From Streptococcus parasanguinis (GTDB lineage: Bacteria; Bacillota; Bacilli; Lactobacillales; Streptococcaceae), in contig NZ_JVEE01000040.1 of NCBI RefSeq assembly GCF_001073155.1, positions 6,141 to 59,350 on the forward strand: a stretch of DNA of 53,210 nucleotides. Reading direction: 5' to 3'. Shown piece by piece: positions 35,066 through 44,420 of the stretch (positions are counted from its first letter, which is position 1; every line of letters starts with the position of its first letter). The notes under the pieces were generated by a model that was given only the letters and a program-made list of their open reading frames with translations, had not been told where the DNA came from and did no database searches. The translations under genes and the position numbers were made by a program.

Positions 35066-35539
35066 GTGTCCAAAATATTGACAGAATTCCAAGAAGACCT
35101 TCAACCTCTGTTAGAGGATTATTTGAGAGCTAATTCAGAATACTGGAAAGAATACCAAGATCAGTTCAGAGAGCTATTTGACAAGGATTTTTATCAAAAA
35201 CAACGAGAAGAAATAATGTCTACAGGCTATGTGGTTGATAGTCTGAAAGCTAGTCTCTGGTGTCTAGGGACAACAGAGACTTTTGAAGGAGCTGCTTTAA
35301 AAGCGGTCAATCTCGGAAATGACACCGATACGATTGGTGGCATCACAGGAAGCTTTGCTGGAGCTCTCTATAAACTGGAAGGTATTCCAGATAAATGGGG
35401 ACAACAATTGGTGAATAGAGAATTGATCGATGAAAAATGTCAAAAATTGATAGAGTGCCTAGGTCAGTTAGATCTATTTATGAATGTGGAATACTTGCTT
35501 TCTCTGCTAGATGATCTAGCAGAGAAAAATTTTTATTAG
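35066..35539 (+). pseudogene. C-terminal fragment of an ADP-ribosylglycohydrolase (DraG family)
   Basis: The frame reads as the last half of an ADP-ribosyl-protein hydrolase: TGYVVDSLKASLWCL, then the metal site KAVNLGNDTDTIGGITGSFAGALY. Full enzymes are about 280-350 residues; the N-terminal metal ligands and about half of the fold are missing, so it should be inactive. The frame starts at a GTG with no convincing ribosome site. It suggests past ADP-ribose handling, perhaps in a toxin-antitoxin or defence unit (inference). Confidence 0.8.
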
Positions 35540-35549
35540 ATATGACATC

Positions 35550-35582
35550 AGTCAGCTAAACCCTTTTAGCTGTCTTTTTTTG
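35550..35582 (+). terminator. Terminator after the DraG fragment
   Basis: CAGCTAAA (35553-35560) pairs with TTTAGCTG (35565-35572), followed by TCTTTTTTT. Confidence 0.85.
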
Positions 35583-35704
35583 CTAGCGACTCGGTCACTA
35601 ACTTGCTTGTCAAAGTATAATTCGGTATCATAGATATATAATGCTTGGTAAGTAGCCCTATTGTCAGTTCGGAACAAGTAGATAGGAGAAGAGGAGAAAA
35701 ACTA

Positions 35705-36220
35705 GTGGATAAAGACCAATTGATAGAGAAACCAGAAATAAATATTGTTGGGGTTATTGCAAATCATCAGTTTAACTGGTATATTTGTTCAAACGATATG
35801 TGGACAATGGATATCGATAAATATATTCAGGCATACCAGGAAGCAGGTCTGAATGTTGATTTCTCCTATTTACCTGAGATTCAACAGAATCTTCATGTGA
35901 TTACAAAAAGCAATCTTGAGAGCTACTTAGAAATGTATAAAGATGATTGGCTGAAGGTGACGGTTGAAGAATTGATCGAAATGATCAAACGCTCAATAGA
36001 TTGTGAGGACTTACATTCAGAGATTATTTTTGAAGGAAAAGGTTTACTCCCGGATCTTTTAATCGATTTTGATAAAGAGGAGTTTTATTCAAACCATCTG
36101 GGGATGAAAAACTACGAAAGATATGTTCCGAACGGATGAAAAGTTTTTTCAGGATGTTTTGATCAGTTGATCCCTAAAGAGCAACAATATTGGATTGAAA
36201 AGACTGGCGCTAACCAATGA
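35705..36220 (+). pseudogene. Hypothetical gene interrupted by an in-frame TGA
   Basis: The GTG at 35705, after AGGAGAAGAGGAG, opens a frame of 144 codons to a TGA at 36137-36139. The same frame continues without break for 27 codons (KVFSGCFDQLIPKEQQYW...) to a TGA at 36220 and reads like normal protein. A single G-to-A change of TGG to TGA (PNG-W-KVF) would explain the split. I do not recognise the family; the protein is acidic and soluble, with NIVGVIANHQFNWYI near the start. A short active product ending at 36139 is possible. Confidence 0.65.
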
Positions 36221-36256
36221 AGTAACTAATAATAAAATTAAAAAAGGTAAGAAACA

Positions 36257-36982
36257 ATGAAGCATTATTTTATCGGTGGCCTAGGTGGCAATTGCTACCA
36301 TCTGGCGCCACTTATCGATGAGCTCGGCTTTCCGGTAACCTTTCTAGATCCCTACAGGGAAATGATTCAGACAGAAAAAGATCTTCGTGCTTGGTTTCAA
36401 GGTCAGATTGACCAGGCGGAAGAGATCTGTTTATTGGGGCATTCCTTGGGTGGAGATTTGGCTCGTTATCTTGCTTCAGAGTTTCCTCAGATAAAGGCTC
36501 TGATTCTCTTGGATGGGGGTTATCTGGATATGGAAAAGATCCTGCCTTTGAAGGAAGAGCTAGAAGGTACATCATCCTTCATGAAACAGCAAGTCTTTTC
36601 GACATTGGAAGAAGCCGTATTAGCAGAATTCGGTGATGGAACAGATCCTACGCCTATAGCGCGAAAAGCAGTAGAGGCTAGCTATCGCTGGAATCCAGCG
36701 AGTGAACAATATGAATTAAATCTAGATCTAGAAAAAGTCTTGGCCTTATTGCGCTTGAGACGTAGCATCAAGGCTGACCAGATTCCACTTTCGGACCAGT
36801 CTGTCCTCTTTATTGGCCCTCGATACCAAGAAGAACCTGAATGGAGGAAAGTAGCTCTGAATCGACTAGATCCCAAGATCCAGCAAGTCTTACTAGAAGG
36901 CTTGGGGCACGAACTGTATACAGAGGCACCAGAAATTGTAGCTAGAGAAGTCAACAATTGGCTCCAAAATGTTCATAAATAA
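36257..36982 (+). CDS. Alpha/beta hydrolase
   Basis: A 241-residue hydrolase with the oxyanion start YFIGGLGGNCYHLAPL, the nucleophile elbow in CLLGHSLGGDLARYL, and the catalytic histidine in LEGLGHELYTE near the end. It lacks a signal peptide, so it is cytosolic. The substrate is unknown; esterase or thioesterase are possible. Its base composition is normal for the chromosome, so it marks the end of the accessory patch. AAGGTAAG precedes the ATG. Confidence 0.88.
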   Translation: MKHYFIGGLGGNCYHLAPLIDELGFPVTFLDPYREMIQTEKDLRAWFQGQIDQAEEICLLGHSLGGDLARYLASEFPQIKALILLDGGYLDMEKILPLKEELEGTSSFMKQQVFSTLEEAVLAEFGDGTDPTPIARKAVEASYRWNPASEQYELNLDLEKVLALLRLRRSIKADQIPLSDQSVLFIGPRYQEEPEWRKVALNRLDPKIQQVLLEGLGHELYTEAPEIVAREVNNWLQNVHK

Positions 36983-37016
36983 AACCTGGTTCTCTTTTTG
37001 AAACAGGTTTTATCTT
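36979..37016 (+). terminator. Terminator after the hydrolase gene
   Basis: AAAACCTG (36981-36988) pairs with CAGGTTTT (37004-37011) and a T-rich stretch follows. Confidence 0.75.
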
Positions 37017-37054
37017 TTAATTTCCGAACGTTATTTCCTATAAAATCATTCCCG

Positions 37055-37083
37055 TTGCATTAAGTCCGTATCTTTGATATAAT
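37055..37083 (+). promoter_or_regulatory. guaC promoter
   Basis: TTGCAT (37055-37060), 17-base spacer, consensus TATAAT (37078-37083). The leader is about 75 bases and holds two short hairpins, ACGTC/GACGT (37095-37108) and ATGCGC/GCGCAT (37113-37126). Confidence 0.8.
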
Positions 37084-37163
37084 CTATCAAGGAAACGTCA
37101 AGAGACGTAGCGATGCGCTTGCGCATAGGTAGGTCAGTTTTTAGAAAAGAGATTTTACAATCG

Positions 37164-38147
37164 ATGTTAAATGAATTTCCTATTTTCGACTATGAAGATA
37201 TCCAGTTGATTCCCAACAAATGTATCATCAATAGCCGGTCTGAAGCAGACACAACCGTTCAATTCGGAAAGCATACCTTCAAGCTTCCAGTAGTTCCTGC
37301 GAATATGCAGACGATCTTGGATGAGAATGTAGCAGAGCAGTTGGCGCGTGGTGGATACTTCTACATCATGCACCGCTTTGATGAAGCAGGTCGGATTCCT
37401 TTTGTCAAACGTATGCATGAGCAGGGTTTGATCGCTTCGATTTCGGTTGGTGTTAAGGAATACGAATACGACTTTGTGAGTCAATTAAAGGCAGATGCGC
37501 CTGAGTACATTACCATTGATATCGCACACGGTCATGCGGATAGTGTCATTCGGATGATCCAACACATCAAGAAAGAATTACCAGATACCTTTGTCATTGC
37601 TGGAAATGTAGGGACACCTGAGGCTGTTCGTGAATTAGAAAATGCGGGAGCTGATGCGACTAAGGTCGGAATCGGCCCTGGTAAGGTTTGTATCACCAAA
37701 GTTAAGACTGGATTTGGTACAGGTGGTTGGCAATTGGCTGCTCTTCGCTGGTGCTCAAAAGCAGCGCGAAAACCAATTATTGCGGATGGTGGGATTCGGA
37801 CCCATGGTGACATTGCCAAATCGATTCGTTTCGGGGCGTCTATGGTCATGATTGGTTCTCTCTTTGCAGGTCATATCGAAAGTCCTGGAAAAACGATAGA
37901 GATCGATGGAGAGTCTTTTAAAGAGTACTATGGATCTGCTTCAGAGTACCAAAAAGGTGCTTATAAAAACGTCGAAGGCAAGAAGATTTTATTGCCTGCC
38001 AAGGGTCATTTGCAAGACACCTTGACAGAAATGGAACAAGATTTGCAAAGTTCGATCTCGTATGCTGGAGGCCGAAAATTAGCAGATTTGAAACACGTTG
38101 ACTATGTGATCGTTAAGAATTCCATCTGGAATGGCGATGCACACTAA
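37164..38147 (+). CDS. guaC: GMP reductase
   Basis: Converts GMP to IMP with NADPH, returning guanine nucleotides to the purine pool. The 327 residues begin [17 protein letters not shown] as in pneumococcal GuaC and contain the catalytic cysteine in [15 protein letters not shown] and the phosphate loop [15 protein letters not shown]. An in-frame ATG at 37113 lies inside a hairpin and would add 17 basic residues not known in the family. There is no terminator between guaC and the riboswitch six bases after its stop. Confidence 0.95.
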   Translation: MLNEFPIFDYEDIQLIPNKCIINSRSEADTTVQFGKHTFKLPVVPANMQTILDENVAEQLARGGYFYIMHRFDEAGRIPFVKRMHEQGLIASISVGVKEYEYDFVSQLKADAPEYITIDIAHGHADSVIRMIQHIKKELPDTFVIAGNVGTPEAVRELENAGADATKVGIGPGKVCITKVKTGFGTGGWQLAALRWCSKAARKPIIADGGIRTHGDIAKSIRFGASMVMIGSLFAGHIESPGKTIEIDGESFKEYYGSASEYQKGAYKNVEGKKILLPAKGHLQDTLTEMEQDLQSSISYAGGRKLADLKHVDYVIVKNSIWNGDAH

Positions 38148-38152
38148 TTGAA

Positions 38153-38219
38153 TTACTTATTTATTTCACGAATGGGCGTGATGTTTCTACAAGGTGCCGG
38201 AACACCTAACAATAAGTAA
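38153..38219 (+). promoter_or_regulatory. Purine riboswitch aptamer (guanine/xanthine type)
   Basis: P1 pairs TTACTTATT (38153-38161) with AATAAGTAA (38211-38219). P2 is CACG...CGTG with a loop containing TGG; P3 is AGGTG...CACCT with a loop beginning CCGG, allowing the GG-CC loop-loop contact. The joining segment TTTCTAC between P2 and P3 matches the family core, and the AAC before the P1 return strand has the cytosine expected for guanine-type ligands. It controls xpt-pbuX through the terminator that follows. Confidence 0.85.
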
Positions 38220-38250
38220 GTCGAGATAAATCCTTTTGTTAGAGGATATT

Positions 38251-38277
38251 CAAGGCTTGCTTTGCAGGCCTTTTTGT
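38251..38277 (+). terminator. Riboswitch-controlled terminator
   Basis: AAGGCTTGC (38252-38260) pairs with GCAGGCCTT (38264-38272), followed by T residues. It is the expression platform of the purine riboswitch and also the only visible terminator for guaC. Confidence 0.85.
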
Positions 38278-38321
38278 GTTTTGTGGATAAGTAACGGATT
38301 TTATAGAAAGTAGGAGGAAGT

Positions 38322-38903
38322 ATGAAATTACTTGAAGAACGCATCTTAAAAGATGGTAACGTTTTAGGTGAGAATATCCTCAAGGTGGACTCCTTTTTGA
38401 CCCACCAAGTGGATTTCAAACTCATGAAAGAAATTGGCCAGACCTTTGCGGACCGGTTCAAAGATGCGGGTATTACCAAAGTCGTCACCATTGAAGCGTC
38501 TGGGATCGCGCCAGCCCTTTATGTAGCGGAAGCACTAGATGTCCCTATGATTTTTGCGAAGAAAGCGAAAAACATTACCATGAATGAGGGCATCTTGACG
38601 GCTGAGGTTTATTCCTTTACCAAGCAAGTCACTAGTACGGTTTCAATTGCTGGTAAATTCTTAGATCCAGCGGATAAGGTTTTGATTATTGATGATTTCC
38701 TAGCAAATGGTCAAGCGGCTAAGGGCTTGATTCAGATCATCGAACAAGCTGGTGCTCAAGTGGAAGCCGTTGGAATCGTCATTGAAAAATCCTTCCAAGA
38801 TGGACGGGGATTACTAGAAGAGTTGGGATATCCAGTTGTATCCCTCGCGCGTTTGGACCGTTTTGAAAATGGTCAGGTTGTATTTAAGGAGGCAGACATC
38901 TAA
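38322..38903 (+). CDS. xpt: Xanthine phosphoribosyltransferase
   Basis: Makes XMP from xanthine and PRPP for purine salvage. The 193 residues show the PRPP loop [17 protein letters not shown] and the hood region [27 protein letters not shown] site precedes the ATG. It overlaps pbuX by one base, so uptake and salvage are translated together under the riboswitch. Confidence 0.96.
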   Translation: MKLLEERILKDGNVLGENILKVDSFLTHQVDFKLMKEIGQTFADRFKDAGITKVVTIEASGIAPALYVAEALDVPMIFAKKAKNITMNEGILTAEVYSFTKQVTSTVSIAGKFLDPADKVLIIDDFLANGQAAKGLIQIIEQAGAQVEAVGIVIEKSFQDGRGLLEELGYPVVSLARLDRFENGQVVFKEADI

Positions 38904-40162
38904 TGCAAAAACAAGAAAGCCATTCACAGGCATCCGTTCTAGGCTTGCAACACCTTTTGGCTATGTATTCGGGATCTATTTTGGTGCCGATCATGATCGC
39001 AAGAGCTTTGGGCTATAACGATCATCAACTAACCTACCTCATCTCTACAGATATCTTCATGTGTGGGGTAGCAACTTTCCTTCAAGTGCAACTCAATAAA
39101 TACTTTGGGATCGGACTTCCAGTAGTCCTTGGGGTTGCCTTCCAGTCTGTGGCACCTCTCAGCATGATCGGGGCTAGCCATGGTAGTGGTGCCATGTTTG
39201 GTGCCTTGATTGTCTCAGGGATTTACGTGGTTCTGGTCTCAGGATTCTTCTCGAAAATCGCCAACCTCTTCCCATCCATTGTGACGGGATCTGTCATTAC
39301 GACCATTGGTTTGACCTTGATTCCGGTAGCGATTGGGAACATGGGGAATAACGCAGCCAAACCAACGGTGCAAAGTCTGATTTTAGCCGTGATCACCATT
39401 CTCATCATTCTTGTGGTCAACATTTATACGACTGGCTTTATCAAATCTATCTCTATTTTGATTGGCTTGATCGCAGGTACTGCTATTGCGGCCTCAATGG
39501 GCTTGGTGGATTTCACACCTGTATCGCAAGCACCAGTCGTTCACGTTCCAACACCATTCTTCTTTGGAGCTCCTAAGTTTGAAATCACTTCAATCTTAAT
39601 GATGTGTATTATCGCGACGGTTTCCATGGTCGAATCAACTGGTGTTTATCTTGCACTTTCAGATATTACCAAAGATCCGATTGATAGCACGCGCCTCCGT
39701 AATGGATATCGTGCTGAAGGGTTGGCCGTTCTTCTCGGTGGTATCTTCAATACCTTCCCTTACACTGGATTCTCACAAAACGTTGGTTTAGTGAAATTGT
39801 CTGGTATCAAGACTCGTCTTCCAATCTATTATGCGGCTGGTTTCCTTGTTCTACTCGGTCTCCTTCCAAAGTTTGGAGCTTTAGCACAAATCATCCCAAG
39901 CCCAGTTCTTGGTGGAGCTATGCTGGTCATGTTTGGTTTTGTATCTATTCAAGGGATGCAGATTCTTGCGCGTGTTGATTTTGAACACAATGAGCACAAT
40001 TTCCTCATCGCAGCTGTATCGATTGCAGCAGGGGTTGGCTTGAATAACAGTACCCTCTTTAATGGCCTTCCAACAGGATTCCAAATGTTCTTTGCAAACG
40101 GGATTGTCGTTGCCAGTGTCTTAGCGATCGTTCTCAATGCGATTTTAAACCGCAATAAATAA
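38903..40162 (+). CDS. pbuX: Xanthine permease
   Basis: A 419-residue NCS2-family nucleobase symporter with about 13-14 helices. It opens with SVLGLQHLLAMYSGSILVP and contains the transport signature region SMVESTGVYLALSDITKDPI and QNVGLVKLSGIKTR. It brings in xanthine for Xpt. Its start overlaps the xpt stop, and a hairpin terminator follows. Confidence 0.95.
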   Translation: MQKQESHSQASVLGLQHLLAMYSGSILVPIMIARALGYNDHQLTYLISTDIFMCGVATFLQVQLNKYFGIGLPVVLGVAFQSVAPLSMIGASHGSGAMFGALIVSGIYVVLVSGFFSKIANLFPSIVTGSVITTIGLTLIPVAIGNMGNNAAKPTVQSLILAVITILIILVVNIYTTGFIKSISILIGLIAGTAIAASMGLVDFTPVSQAPVVHVPTPFFFGAPKFEITSILMMCIIATVSMVESTGVYLALSDITKDPIDSTRLRNGYRAEGLAVLLGGIFNTFPYTGFSQNVGLVKLSGIKTRLPIYYAAGFLVLLGLLPKFGALAQIIPSPVLGGAMLVMFGFVSIQGMQILARVDFEHNEHNFLIAAVSIAAGVGLNNSTLFNGLPTGFQMFFANGIVVASVLAIVLNAILNRNK

Positions 40163-40173
40163 TTATCTCAAAT

Positions 40174-40207
40174 TTACCGGAGGTCCTTGGATCTTCGGTT
40201 TTTTTGA
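40174..40207 (+). terminator. xpt-pbuX terminator
   Basis: ACCGGAG (40176-40182) pairs with CTTCGGT (40193-40199), including one G-T pair, followed by seven T residues. Confidence 0.82.
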
Positions 40208-40275
40208 CTTTTAAGAAAACATATAGTAGAGTGGAAGAGGAGAAAATCTTATTTGATGAGAAGAGAGTTAGAATC

Positions 40276-41619
40276 ATGTATTTAACCTATCACTTTAAAG
40301 AACGCTTGCGCTTATTTTTGAGTCTGTTTTTGCCGATTTTGATCTACCAATTGGCCAATTATTCAGCCAGCTTTGTCGATACAGCCATGACCGGTCAGTA
40401 CCGAACCCTTGATTTGGCTGGGGTTTCTACAGCTACCAGTCTGTGGAATCCTTTTTTTACATTCCTTACCGGGATTGTCTCTGCTCTGACACCGATTGTC
40501 GGGCATCACTTAGGCAAGGGAAATAAAGAACGGATTGCTGGCGATTTTTACCAATTCCTCTATATGTCATTTGCTATGGTCATTCTCTTAATAGGCTTTG
40601 TCTGGGGGATTGCGCCAATGATTCTCAAGCAGATCGGCTTAGAAGATGTTGTTGCTCAAATAGCCATTCGCTACTTATATTTCCTTTCTGTAGGAATCTT
40701 ACCCTTGTTGCTCTTTAGTATCGTGCGGACCTTCCTTGATACGTTGGGAATGACGCGTCTATCCATGTACTTGATGCTCTTGCTCTTGCCTTTGAATGCT
40801 TGTTTTAACTACATCTTGATCTATGGTGCATTTGGTTTTCCTGAGATGGGAGGAGCGGGAGCAGGTCTTGGAACCTCTCTGGCCTACTGGGTCTTGCTGG
40901 CTATTGCATTTTTGATCTTGTACAAGCACCCTAAGGTAGCATCTTTCCAATTGTGGAAGCCACAACCTTATGATTTTAAAGGGATGAAAGAAGTACTGCG
41001 CCTTGGGCTTCCAATCGGTGGAATTGTTTTTGCAGAAGTCATCATCTTCTCGCTGGTTGGCCTGTTAATGGCAAAATTCCCATCACTCACCATCGCTAGT
41101 CACCAATCGGCCATGAATTTTTCTACCCTGATGTATGCTTTCCCGGTTAGTATCTCGAGTACCATGGCTATTATCGTATCTTACGAACTAGGAGCAGGAA
41201 GACCAGAAGTGGTCAAACAATATTGCCGTTTGGGACGGTTGACAGCCTTTGGTTTTGCGATTGTCACCCTCGTCTTTCTTTATACATTCCGCTTCCAACT
41301 GGCGGGACTATACGGCAAGGATCCAGTCTTTGTGCAGCAAACTGCTATTTTTATGACCTATAGTCTCTTTTTCCAAGTAGCTGATACCTTTGCAGCACCC
41401 CTTCAAGGGATTTTGCGGGGTTATAAGGATACAACCGTTCCATTCTTATTAGGTGTTTTTAGCTATTGGTGTATTTCTATTCCTTTAGGGATTTTCCTTG
41501 ATCATGTGACCAATCTTGGTCCCTATGCCTATTGGATCGGTCTTATTTCTAGCCTTGTCGTGAGTGGTATTTGCTACCAACTTCGGCTCTGGCAGATCGA
41601 AAAAAAGCAAACAAACTAA
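40276..41619 (+). CDS. MATE family efflux transporter (DinF-like)
   Basis: A 447-residue MATE protein distinct from the one at 15.8 kb. It opens SLFLPILIYQLANYSASFVD and has FLDTLGMTRLSMYLMLLLLP in the middle and the second-half repeat SAMNFSTLMYAFPVSISSTM. The likely start is the ATG at 40276 (MYLTYHFKERLRL) with a weak GAGAG site; an in-frame ATG at 40204 lies in the previous terminator. Substrate unknown. Confidence 0.92.
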   Translation: MYLTYHFKERLRLFLSLFLPILIYQLANYSASFVDTAMTGQYRTLDLAGVSTATSLWNPFFTFLTGIVSALTPIVGHHLGKGNKERIAGDFYQFLYMSFAMVILLIGFVWGIAPMILKQIGLEDVVAQIAIRYLYFLSVGILPLLLFSIVRTFLDTLGMTRLSMYLMLLLLPLNACFNYILIYGAFGFPEMGGAGAGLGTSLAYWVLLAIAFLILYKHPKVASFQLWKPQPYDFKGMKEVLRLGLPIGGIVFAEVIIFSLVGLLMAKFPSLTIASHQSAMNFSTLMYAFPVSISSTMAIIVSYELGAGRPEVVKQYCRLGRLTAFGFAIVTLVFLYTFRFQLAGLYGKDPVFVQQTAIFMTYSLFFQVADTFAAPLQGILRGYKDTTVPFLLGVFSYWCISIPLGIFLDHVTNLGPYAYWIGLISSLVVSGICYQLRLWQIEKKQTN

Positions 41620-41645
41620 AGTCTGGGAAACCAGGCTTTTTATGT
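41616..41645 (+). terminator. Terminator of the second MATE gene
   Basis: AAAGTCTGG (41618-41626) pairs with CCAGGCTTT (41631-41639), followed by T residues. Confidence 0.85.
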
Positions 41646-41676
41646 ATCGTAAATAGTATAAATTTTCTGAAAGTTC

Positions 41677-41704
41677 TTGACAATTGATATCAAAGTGGTA
41701 AGAT
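41677..41704 (+). promoter_or_regulatory. ilvD promoter
   Basis: Consensus TTGACA (41677-41682), 16-base spacer, TAAGAT (41699-41704). The leader is about 30 bases, so no T-box. Confidence 0.75.
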
Positions 41705-41740
41705 TAGGAGGTAGAAATGAAGAACTAGAAGGAGAACAAG

Positions 41741-43459
41741 ATGAGAAGTGATATGATCAAAATGGGGATCGACCGAGCACCAGCGCGTGGTCTCCTCTAT
41801 GCAACAGGGCAAGTAAAATCAGCAAAGGATATGCAAAAGCCCTTTATTGCAATTTGTAACTCCTATATTGATATCGTTCCAGGGCATGTTCACCTGCGTG
41901 AATTAGCAGATATTGCTAAGGAAGCTATTCGCGAGGCTGGCGGTATTCCTTTTGAGTTTAATACCATTGGTGTGGATGATGGGATTGCCATGGGGCATAT
42001 TGGGATGCGTTACAGTCTTCCATCTCGTGAATTGATTGCCGATTCTGCAGAAACAGTTATTAATGCCCACTGGTTTGACGGGGTTTTCTACATTCCTAAC
42101 TGTGATAAGATTACACCAGGGATGATTTTGGCGGCCATGCGTACTAATGTGCCAGCTGTATTTTGTTCTGGTGGACCTATGAAGGGTGGCGTTGACATGA
42201 CGGGGCATCAAGCGACTCTCTCCAGTTTGTTTGAAGCAGTAGGGACTTATCAGGCTGGTGATATGAGCATGGATGAGCTGGATTTCCTGGAAAAAAATGC
42301 TTGTCCAACTTGTGGCTCTTGCTCTGGTATGTTTACTGCCAATTCCATGAACTGTTTGATGGAAGTATTAGGGCTTGCTCTTCCTGGAAATGGTACTATC
42401 CTAGCCGTTTCAGATGAACGTCGTGAATTGGTTCGCCAAGCGGCCGAACAATTGGTAGAGAATATTAAAAAGGATATTCGTCCACGGGATATTGTGACCA
42501 AAGAAGCCATCGATGATGCCTTTGCGCTCGATATGGCCATGGGTGGTTCTACCAATACGGTACTTCATACGCTCGCTATTGCGCGTGAAGCAGGCATTGA
42601 CTATGATCTCAAAGATATCAACGAGATTGCCAAAAAGACACCTTATCTTTCTAAAATTGCCCCTTCAAGTGTCTACACTATGCATGATGTGCATGAAGCT
42701 GGTGGTGTTCCAGCCATTATCAATCAGTTGATCAAAAAAGGTGCCATTAAGGGTGATCGTATCACAGTTACTGGTAAAACCTTGAAAGAAAACGTAGCTG
42801 GCGCTGAAATCAAAAATGAAGAAATTATCCATCCAATTGAGCATCCGATTTCACCTGTAGGTGGTTTGTCTATCCTTTACGGAAATATTGCTCAAGATGG
42901 GGCGGTCATCAAGGTCGGTGGTGTAGATCCATCTGTGACCACTTTCCGCGGTAAGGCTATTTGTTGCGATTCACAAGATCAAGCCCTTGAGTTGATTGAC
43001 AATGGAACAGTTAAGAAGGGCCATGTCGTTGTCATTCGTTACGAAGGTCCTCAGGGTGGACCTGGTATGCCAGAGATGCTAGCGCCAACCTCTAAGATTG
43101 TCGGACGCGGTCTTGGTAAGGATGTGGCACTGATTACGGATGGTCGTTTCTCAGGAGCTACTCGTGGGATTGCTATTGGTCACGTTTCTCCAGAAGCAGC
43201 AGAAGGTGGGAATATCGCCTTAATTGAAGATGGGGATGAAATCGTGATTGACCTACCAAATCGTACCCTTGATCTACTTGTCGATGATGCAACTCTTGCA
43301 GAACGTCGCAAACATTTGAAACCTTTCAAATCAAAAATTTCCAGCGGTTGGTTGCGTCGCTATACAGCCTTTGCTAAATCAGCTAATGTCGGCGGAACCT
43401 TGATGAGTGACGAAGAATTCGAAGAACGGAAAGCAGAACGTCAAGCCCAAGAAAAATGA
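41741..43459 (+). CDS. ilvD: Dihydroxy-acid dehydratase
   Basis: Fe-S enzyme of isoleucine, valine and pantothenate precursor synthesis; forms 2-keto acids from dihydroxy acids. The 572 residues carry the cluster cysteines in [29 protein letters not shown], and the [12 protein letters not shown] and [10 protein letters not shown] segments. It is separate from other ilv genes, as is common in streptococci, and has its own promoter and terminator. AGAAGGAG precedes the ATG. Confidence 0.97.
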   Translation: MRSDMIKMGIDRAPARGLLYATGQVKSAKDMQKPFIAICNSYIDIVPGHVHLRELADIAKEAIREAGGIPFEFNTIGVDDGIAMGHIGMRYSLPSRELIADSAETVINAHWFDGVFYIPNCDKITPGMILAAMRTNVPAVFCSGGPMKGGVDMTGHQATLSSLFEAVGTYQAGDMSMDELDFLEKNACPTCGSCSGMFTANSMNCLMEVLGLALPGNGTILAVSDERRELVRQAAEQLVENIKKDIRPRDIVTKEAIDDAFALDMAMGGSTNTVLHTLAIAREAGIDYDLKDINEIAKKTPYLSKIAPSSVYTMHDVHEAGGVPAIINQLIKKGAIKGDRITVTGKTLKENVAGAEIKNEEIIHPIEHPISPVGGLSILYGNIAQDGAVIKVGGVDPSVTTFRGKAICCDSQDQALELIDNGTVKKGHVVVIRYEGPQGGPGMPEMLAPTSKIVGRGLGKDVALITDGRFSGATRGIAIGHVSPEAAEGGNIALIEDGDEIVIDLPNRTLDLLVDDATLAERRKHLKPFKSKISSGWLRRYTAFAKSANVGGTLMSDEEFEERKAERQAQEK

Positions 43460-43461
43460 GA

Positions 43462-43508
43462 AAAACCTTTCCTGCTATGTGATATCACAAGCAAGAAAGG
43501 CTTTTTTA
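43462..43508 (+). terminator. ilvD terminator
   Basis: CCTTTCCTGC (43466-43475) pairs with GCAAGAAAGG (43491-43500), with one mismatch; the loop itself holds TGTGATATCACA. A six-T run follows. It may also serve the convergent tautomerase gene. Confidence 0.85.
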
Positions 43509-43517
43509 GTGGAACCA

Positions 43518-43700
43518 TTATTTGGTGCGCATTTCACCTTGAGGGAAGTAGGTTCCTTCAGGCATATCATTAATAATAACGTGAACAGCTGACTGAGGAG
43601 CGCCAGTATTGCGGACAACAGCTTCGGTTACTTCCTTGGCCAAGGCTTTCTTTTGTTCCAAGGTGCGTCCTTCAAATAGGTCAATTCGTACAAATGGCAT
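43518..43700 (-). CDS. 4-oxalocrotonate tautomerase family enzyme
   Basis: A 60-residue protein with the catalytic N-terminal proline (MPFVRIDLFEG, Pro1 after Met removal) and the helix KKALAKEVTEAVVRNTGAP, followed by VHVIINDMPEGTY. It keto-enol tautomerises small 2-oxo acids; the natural substrate in streptococci is unknown. TTAGGAGGTG precedes the ATG. It lies alone between ilvD and tdk, on the opposite strand. Confidence 0.92.
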   Translation of the reverse strand: MPFVRIDLFEGRTLEQKKALAKEVTEAVVRNTGAPQSAVHVIINDMPEGTYFPQGEMRTK

Positions 43701-43814
43701 ATGGCCACCTCCTAAATTTTTTATAGGACTATTTTATCACATTTTGGGATACAAAGCTTAGCAAAATTATGGTAAAATGATAATGAAACACATTTTAGAG
43801 AGAACAAAAGGAAA

Positions 43815-44399
43815 ATGGCACAATTATATTATAAATATGGGACCATGAACTCGGGGAAAACCATTGAGATCTTGAAGGTGGCCCATAATTATGAAGAGCA
43901 AGGCAAGAGCGTCGTCATCATGACCTCGGCAATCGATACACGAGATGGAGTTGGAGTAGTTTCTAGCCGGATCGGTATGAAAAGAGAAGCTGTTGCAATT
44001 GAAGACGATACGGATATCTTTGGCTTTATTAAAAACCAAGTAATCAAACCTTACTGTGTCTTAATCGATGAAGCTCAATTTTTGAAACGACACCATGTCT
44101 ATGACTTGGCAAGAGTCGTGGATGAACTGGATGTGCCGGTCATGGCTTTTGGCCTCAAAAATGATTTCCGAAATGAACTCTTTGAAGGTTCCAAACACCT
44201 CCTCTTATTAGCCGACAAGATCGAGGAGATCAAAACTATTTGCCAATACTGTTCCCGCAAGGCGACCATGGTCTTGCGTACCCAAGCGGGTAAACCTGTC
44301 TATGATGGAGAGCAGATCCAGATCGGTGGACACGAGACCTATATCTCGGTTTGCCGCAAGCATTATTTTAATCCAGACATACCAACCGAAAGCGTCTAG
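43815..44399 (+). CDS. tdk: Thymidine kinase
   Basis: Phosphorylates thymidine for salvage. The 194 residues start with the P-loop [15 protein letters not shown] and have the lasso/zinc cysteines CQYCSRKA and VCRKHYF and the catalytic region [10 protein letters not shown]. An extended -10 (TGGTAAAAT) lies near 43772. It starts the plus-strand run tdk-GNAT-prfA-prmC-sua5-glyA-NA37-lysozyme, a conserved streptococcal block. Confidence 0.96.
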   Translation: MAQLYYKYGTMNSGKTIEILKVAHNYEEQGKSVVIMTSAIDTRDGVGVVSSRIGMKREAVAIEDDTDIFGFIKNQVIKPYCVLIDEAQFLKRHHVYDLARVVDELDVPVMAFGLKNDFRNELFEGSKHLLLLADKIEEIKTICQYCSRKATMVLRTQAGKPVYDGEQIQIGGHETYISVCRKHYFNPDIPTESV

Positions 44400-44420
44400 A
44401 ACGTTTTAGAGAGGATAATA

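Noticed and set aside
37113..37163. Longer GuaC starting at 37113
   Set aside because: Family length and the conserved [12 protein letters not shown] start favour 37164; the extra residues are basic and not known in the family.
41705..41740. T-box or attenuator before ilvD, also considered for glyA and brnQ
   Set aside because: The leaders are 25-40 bases, too short for a T-box, and no antiterminator pattern is seen.
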